A program made the translations under genes and the position numbers. From positions 131,172-179,563 of the forward strand of contig NAOQ01000020.1 in NCBI GenBank assembly GCA_002751075.1: 48,392 nt of DNA, read 5' to 3'. This DNA comes from Ichthyophonus hoferi. Its lineage: Eukaryota > Opisthokonta > Ichthyosporea > Ichthyophonida > Ichthyophonidae. The notes under the pieces are model-generated. The model saw only the letters and a program-made list of their open reading frames with translations. It was not told the DNA's origin and searched no databases. Of the stretch, positions 41,833-48,392 are shown piece after piece (positions within the stretch are counted from its first letter, which is position 1; each line of letters starts with the position of its first letter).

Positions 41833-44800
41833 TCAGTGCCTAGCCCTTTTGGCCACATGCTGCACTACCATCTCTCTGATTCCCTGTTCCTTTATCTCCT
41901 TTGGCCTGCAGGGCATGTTTGTTTAGTGCTTTACACACAATGATGAGAGTAGTTATTGTACACTGCCATATATACATTTCAAAATATCTTATCCACAACA
42001 TCTATCGCCGGGATAATGCCCATCACTTAATCATTGCTATCTGTCAAACACATTGTATTTTTTTCTATGCACACACCAGCACACCGTTCTCCTGTAGCCA
42101 TAACAATATAAAATCTGTATTATACTGTATACCAAGCCATTACTATATAGGCCGATTACCAATTACCTTTTCTTCTCAGAGTGTAGATAAGCCCTTAATT
42201 CCACGGGCATATCCTCCCCTTCCATGGCTAGTCTCTTAGCCAGATCAGGTAACACTGCCCCATCCTCGGTGCAGACAAAGGTAATGGCCCACCCACTCTC
42301 CCCCAGGTGGTTGGCTCGACCTATCTGATGTTCATATTCCTCTATACTAGTAGGCATATCAAAGATTACAACCTGAGGTATATGCACGGGGAGGTGTGCG
42401 TGTAAGTGGCTACGTATAGGAGAGAAAAGAGGGCAGGCGTTTACTTGAAGCTATGAGTGTATATTGTGTACTGGCAATCTGTAGTCTTAACTGGTGGAAT
42501 GACTGGGTATATTTGGTCATGTGCTGAAGAATGATATGGATACAGCAGAAACAAAAGAAGGGACGTAATATGTGTAGGTAGTGGACTCATACGTGTCCGT
42601 TAACTATATAGGCCCGATACCCTCCCCTAGGCTTATGCTGTACCCTCGCCTACTCAGGGTAATGCCTCCCGTGATAAAGGTGGGGGGGGCACCCAATGAT
42701 GTTATAACCCCCGGCTTACCTGTCGGACTGATGCAACATCCAGACCTCTTCCTAGCAGTCCGGTGGTCACTAGCACTGGGTAATCCCCTATGGAAGCCAT
42801 GTCATTAGCTCGTTTGGCCGTACCATCCTGAGAGGCAAGGGGTAATGCTAATTGGTGTTTAATCATGATATATATGTTGATGTATGTACGTCCACCGTGG
42901 TCAAAGCTCACACACCCACCCAACATCGTCATGCCATTGGTAACTCCACAGCCTATCAGCGCAGAGCTCCTTAATTAATATGCAATACTGATTGGATATG
43001 AAGCCCTGGCCATGTTATGTAAAACATATGTAGTACTCTCAAATACAAACAGAGTTGACCACATGCCTTTCAAAAATGAAGCCAGGACTGAATTCCTATC
43101 CACCTGGATCATTCCACCATGGATGGCCTTTGCTTCCAATCCAATTGTCTGATAGATTGGCAATTACTACATTTTGAAAAGAAAATAAACAAATATATGC
43201 ACATGCATATATATATATATACCCAAAAGTAGCACATCTTATTTAAGACGCTCTTTATATATATATATCACGACAGATGATGCCTTATAGCTCTATTAAT
43301 GCATACAGGCCATTCCCCTCCCCTTCTCCCTCATTTCTTCCAGCTCACACATCCCTACCTTCTTGATAGTATTAGCTAGCATCTCTGTGCCTTGGCGGGA
43401 TTCCACAAACACAACCAAGGGAAAGTGACAGCAATCTTTATCTTTAAGAAGTTGTAGTAGGCGGTCCTTCTTGGTCTGGTCACTCATCCACAGTACCGTG
43501 TGATGCATACCTCTACGGGACTGAAGAGGGGGGGATATGGGGGGGGGGTCAGAGGGATCAATAAGGTATAGTAAGAAGGGGAATGCCCTTTGAGGCTATA
43601 TTAGACGAGGCTGGCTACTGTACCTTAGCCACAGAGATATAGAGAGGATGGCGCAGAAAATGGCTAACCATAACTTCCACTGCTGGAGATATAGTCGCCG
43701 ATAACATAATAGTCTGCCTAGTGGCCTCAAGTTGACCAATAATTTCTTTCACCTAGGGCCCAACCCTTTTAGAACGACTACAGATATAAAGGTGCGAGGA
43801 GTAGAGCAGAGCATAGGGCTGCCATGGCTTGCACTACTACCACATAGTATATAGTACATGATTTAAATAATAGAAGGGCAAGAATTCTATAGAGAAAAAG
43901 AAAAGAAAATAGGCTCCTATGAGAAACAAGGGGTATATACACGTATCATCAGAGCCGAGAGGTTGCAGGTTGGGGGGAGAGAACAATGGCGCATGAGAAA
44001 GAGAGAGCACATGATTGGTTGGAAAGGCAGCACCACATGTAACATACATACCCAGGTACAAGAGGGAATAGTATGATGCACAAGTCATACACCAGTACAC
44101 AGTACATACATAATAACCCAATATGCCGGGCCTTACATAGCAAATGCAACCAGTGCCCACCTCTTTTTCAAATCCCATGCTCAGCATCTTGTCAACTTCA
44201 TCCACCACCAGTGTAGCAATACTACCTAAAGAGATGTCTGTAATGCCCCCAGGTTATAAGTCCAGCCACCCATTTCCCCTCAATTCTACTATCATATACC
44301 GCCCCCCTGCTCTCTCATAATATATATATACGTACATACATACATACACGTCAAAGGGATTTATGTCTCTCCCTGTTGCAGTAAGTCTCAACAACATACC
44401 CTTATTGTGCCGCACAATATCTATTAGTCGACCAGGAGTTCCACATATAATCATAGCCCCAGCCTGCCCGCCACAGCCATGTACTATCCATCAGATTAAG
44501 GAGAAGGAGGAGTTTCCAGATAGAAGTTGTATATCAATCATATATATACTATAAAATATAGTAAATAAAAGATTTATATCATATATACACTATAAAATAT
44601 AGCAAATAAAAGATTTATATCATATATATACTATAAAATATAGTAAATAAAAGATTTATATCATATATACACTATAAAACATAGTAAATGAAAGGTGTAT
44701 ATCGTATACAGTATAACACATAGTAAATAAAAGGTGTAAATCAGGCACGAAAAATAACATATATATATATATATATATATGCATGTAAGCCTAATTACTT

Positions 44801-47799
44801 TCAAACGATGAATCTGAGGCCGTATTGATTGGCCACCTACCACGGCCACACGTAGAAGGTTACAACCCTGCAACCCTGAGATATCACGGGGAATGATCAG
44901 AAAAAAAGATAGTGAGAAGGTGTGTGTGTGTGAGGGAGAGAGAGGGAGAGAGGGCCAAGAAGAAGCGTACATGGTGGTAGTAAGGCTACAAATTTGACAA
45001 CAAAAGATGAAAATATAAATATGCTCATAACTAATTCTTGATCATAAAAGAACTAATATAGCAAATCAATCTACAATAAATAAAGAAAACAAATATAATA
45101 CAAGAATGGGATAAGGGATGGGTAGGGTAAGGTCTATAACGAAAGATGGTAACTATATATGTCTATGTAAAGTTACGTATATCTATCTATGTAAGGCTAT
45201 ATAATCTATCTATAAAAGGCAACAAAGACCGATAAAAAAAATTGAAGAGGCCAATAATGGAGCAGAAAAATATAAGATGTAGAGATAACCCACCAATAAA
45301 AACCCTTTATTAGTAGATGCAGTGCTGCCCATCGTGACAATATAGCACATTTTAACTGATGATTATAATAGCCTCAATATAGGTATATGTATGAACCCCT
45401 ATCTCTTTCCATCTAGAAATACAGAGGTATGCAATACATAATTACCCCATCACAACATACATGGGCTGCAAGAAACATGTCTATATTCATATACTTAATA
45501 CGCAAAGCCTTCACGGGAAAGTACACAACCCCCCCAAGGGATATATATACACTAGGGCTCACCGGCTAGTAAGGTTGTTATCAGGCTATCAGTTTGGAGG
45601 CACAGCTCGCGAGTAGGTGCCAAGATCAACGATCTGGAGGGCGTTGATTGGAGGGCTGACAGGACCAAGGGCAGGGCAAAGCACATACCTTTTGGATATA
45701 TGTCAGGTGATGAACCTTTATTGGTATGCCACGCACCACTCTTAACTATAGGCTCTACTACTCATTAAAAACTACTATATCTGTGTCTCTGCATAGTAAT
45801 TAAACCACAGGTAGCAGGCCTAGGGCTATTATATAGTTACTTGCAGGCCACCTCTTTATTTGCAACCCACTTGCCTTCTTAATATGATTTGGTGAAGTAC
45901 CTAATATATAGCAACATTAAAAGTACATGGGCAGATACAAATAATACATCGAAATATAGTTTTCAAGTGATAAGCATACCCTCACGGTGTAGGGGTCTGA
46001 TCTAGAACACATAATGTTTCTTTCACAGAGGGTCAAGAATACATGGAGGGCCCAGTACAGGTACAGTGAACAAGAATTAGATAATAGAGATATAGTGCTA
46101 AGATACATATGGACATATGTTAATCAAAGAGGGCCTATTTGATTACCAGGTGGTGGGGGCGGCCCAGTATTGCCCCATTATCCATCATTCTCTCCCTAGG
46201 AAAAATTAGTATTCATATCTATCTTCCTGTGCAGATTACAGAAGTAACAATGATGATTGCCACAACTACAACTGTTGCGATGGCTCAATCTCTGTACTGC
46301 ACAATAACCTATACATACCATCATCTACCACGGGACACAGAGCCTAGAATAAAGATAGGACTGGGGTATATACATATGTACATAAGACAGAGGCCATATA
46401 TCTACGTACTTTTCCCGGCTCCTGTAGCCGCACTCACGAGCACATCTCTCCCAGTTAGTATACAGGGCAGAGTCTGCATCTGGACAGGGGTAGGGACATC
46501 ATAGCCAGCCTGTGCAATGGCTGCACGTACTAGAGGAAGAAGGGAGAGGGGAGCCATTGTAAGTCTATTACACACTTCATAAAGGGGCTTAACATATCTA
46601 TGATACATATACAATAAGACATAAGCTGGGTGAACGCAACAATAATCAAAACCGAATTACCAATACACAGTAACTCTCTTTATCTGTGCTCTTTGTAAGT
46701 CAATTACCACACGGCTGGGTGACAAGTATATGTATATATACATAGTCAGTAAGGAGGGGACAGTAACTACAGTAAACTTCACATTGGCTCACCCTCTCGG
46801 GGTTAGAAGACATATTATAATCAAGGAAACCCTGGGGTCTCTTTCTAAATATTTAATAGGGTTATGGCCAACATGCACCAGGGGATCTCAGATAATAATA
46901 GGTCATATGCTCATAGCAACGGTCAATAACAACACGTTAAATGTTTGAGTAGACATATTCATTGGGCCCAACCAATTAGTATGTGACAGCTTACGGTAGA
47001 AACATCAATAAAGATTGAAAGGCTATGGATAAGGAGATAATAAAGTAATAAAAAGATTGGTATGGGGCTGTCAGCAGGCAAATTATAGATATAGAGGCAA
47101 TAGTCTCCCTTTCCTAGGTTCCTCTAGGGTACACGTAGGTCTTTCCCCACAGTTCATATTAGTATGGTAAACATTTAAATATGTACAATATGGAATAGCC
47201 ACAGAGGAATGAATGTTAAATTAAAAATCAATAGAAACATGCCATGAAAGAGGGAGGAGTGATGATTGGCAGAGAACTAGCTGCCAGATGGTAGCAAGGG
47301 GGATAAATAAAGTAGAAGAGGGAGTGGGAAGGGGTAAGAGAGAAGAGAGACCACTATGAGACATACCATGTGGGGGCATAGTGATATCGTCAAAGGAGAG
47401 GATAGGAGCCACAACATCAGAGCCACTGACAGTAATAGAGAGCTAAGAGGTAGAGGTTAGGGTATGGTCTACGCCAATGTGTCAATGGGGAAGAGAATGT
47501 ACGTACCACCTCCCATAAGTCTATACACAACCCCGCATGCTCCTACTTGTATATACATAGGCATACCGACTAAATCACACCCTTCTTACCTTGGCTCTCA
47601 GTGCTGTTGCGGCCTTCTTATCCAGACCAGGCTTTGGGGCTAGGGTGGCTAGGTGTTTAGCTTTGCACTCTAACGAGCACACATCAGCATCTGTGTTGTC
47701 ACACACATAGGCTCCATAACGACCACACACTATACAGAGTGGCTCCCCTCCCACGGCCTGTCGCTGATCCCTGCTGTAGCACACAATAGGGTCCTCCAT
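41833..47799 (-). CDS. DDX59: DDX59, zinc-finger HIT DEAD-box RNA helicase
   Basis: Putative ATP-dependent RNA helicase; the human orthologue (619 aa) is linked to orofaciodigital syndrome and ciliary Hedgehog signalling. Exons: 47590-47799, 47367-47442, 46410-46529, 45563-45688, 44799-44875, 44400-44463, 44161-44225, 43624-43752, 43359-43520, 43047-43148, 42720-42827, 42167-42372 and 41833-41905; phases close to 505 residues. A HIT-type zinc finger comes first (C22, C25, C33, C41, C45, H49; [13 protein letters not shown]), diagnostic for DDX59. Helicase motifs follow: Q motif ([11 protein letters not shown]), I (AATGAGKS), Ia (APTREL), Ib (TPGR), II as DEVD (D233-D236) instead of DEAD, III SAT (264-266), V (LLGRGLD), and VI as [10 protein letters not shown] (H428 onward) where human has HQIGRVGRLG. 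The short last exon ends [20 protein letters not shown] plus H. ATG 47799 directly follows an acceptor, so the true start may be further upstream. The 43047 donor (GTATTT) is weak. Confidence 0.94.
44530..44745. repeat. 41-bp tandem repeat, about five copies
   Basis: Units of 41 bases (catatatatactataaaata... then agtaaataaaagatttatat) start at 44539, 44580, 44621 and 44662, followed by a diverged fifth copy. It lies in a DDX59 intron and is followed by a (TA)n tract at about 44759-44780. Confidence 0.9.
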
Positions 47800-48392
47800 C
47801 TGTAGCATAGAGAACAAGATAAAGAAAAGCCAAAGTCAAAACGGTGGCGACAACGGGAGGGATGGGACTATAAGTGGAAAACAGTTTCGTAGAGAGAAAT
47901 ACATATTATATATACAAATAGGTCTGCAGTAAGGCTAGTTATGTGTGCCCAGGGTAAGGAGGGTGGCTTATTTATTTCTTTAAAGGTGTACATCACTCAG
48001 CATGTGTGTGGAGGGCAGATCCTTTGGGCATCACTTGGCATATATATGATATATATGTGCAAGCGATTATATTATTTACTACAAGGCACTATTGCTTTAT
48101 TGTTCTATAGTGAATTTAGGAAGTTCCTCGATTCATGGGAAGAATGTGTAAAAAGAAATAGACAAAGGTCTCGAACTATACTTGCCTCTCTTAGTAAAAA
48201 AATAAAAATAATGGCCGTGGCTTATTTATGTAGGAAAGGCATGCTGGGGGTCTGTATGTGGCGTAACAATCGACTATAAGTTACCCCTTATTGCTCAGGA
48301 TGAAAGGTAACGTGGTAATACAAATAAAACGCTCTGGCGTTGCAGTGCTGCAAGGTCCATATTTTGAGTTTCCTTATGTATTCTAATACTGA
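47800..48392. other. DDX59 upstream flank
   Basis: Probably 5' UTR, intron or promoter of DDX59, whose first coding exon as modelled begins right after an acceptor at 47800-47801. One plus-strand candidate exon is listed separately. Confidence 0.4.
48111..48193 (+). other. Candidate internal coding exon on the strand opposite DDX59 (weak)
   Basis: After an acceptor (ttctatag) there are 27 open codons reading EFRKFLDSWEECVKRNRQRS then RTILASL, followed by a reasonable donor (A|GTAAAA). The charged, low-Phe/Leu composition is coding-like and unlike the surrounding DNA. No partner exon could be joined inside the window; if real, the gene continues past the right edge. Confidence 0.22.

Noticed and set aside
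41707-41943. Protein-like plus-strand frame (WQENGSYEQWVMDIDPSF...)
   Set aside because: Its right half is the antisense of the DDX59 terminal exon (41833-41905), which fits perfectly by phase and family; the rest lacks support.

Overview
The window is a compact, AT-rich, intron-dense metazoan locus. Genes have 6 to 14 coding exons, introns are mostly 50-1000 bases, and donors are mostly GTAAGN or GTATGT. The conserved genes are animal-type orthologues whose exons read cleanly once spliced. A basal animal such as a demosponge fits the gene density and intron size, but that is an inference, not something the sequence proves. I see no prokaryotic or viral genes, CRISPR array, tRNA or rRNA.

Layout, left to right. 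1-2500 (+): the 3' part of a Transformer-2 (TRA2) splicing factor with an RRM between two RS regions. 2501-7669: AT-rich DNA with no gene I can support. 7670-11872 (+): LTV1, the 40S ribosome biogenesis/export factor; its initiator exon is not resolved. 13058-18223 (-): complete NMD3, the 60S export adaptor, tail-to-tail with LTV1. 18224-21399: an intergenic stretch with a CRE/CCAAT promoter, a cluster of hairpins and an assembly gap of 388 N flanked by two identical 142-bp copies. 21400-24224 (+): an eight-exon gene of unknown family with an E2F-type site just upstream. 24225-29525: AT-rich DNA with a CCAAT-rich promoter-like patch and a broken secreted-protein-like reading frame. 29526-36851 (-): PRPF4B (PRP4 kinase) with a long Arg/Ser/His/Lys-rich N-terminal region. 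40283-40804 (-): a tiny four-exon gene with no known relative, hidden because no single exon makes a long open frame. 41833-47799 (-): DDX59, a zinc-finger HIT DEAD-box helicase, here with altered motifs II and VI. 47800-48392: probable DDX59 5' flank with one candidate exon on the other strand.

Themes. Two neighbours (LTV1, NMD3) act in export and maturation of the two ribosomal subunits. Two others (TRA2, PRPF4B) are an SR-like splicing factor and a spliceosomal kinase of the family that phosphorylates SR-type proteins. DDX59 is an RNA helicase. The locus is therefore rich in RNA-processing housekeeping genes, but each has its own promoter and nothing shows that they are co-regulated. All gene models come from manual splicing: exon phases were checked by codon arithmetic, and homology rests on recognised family motifs.
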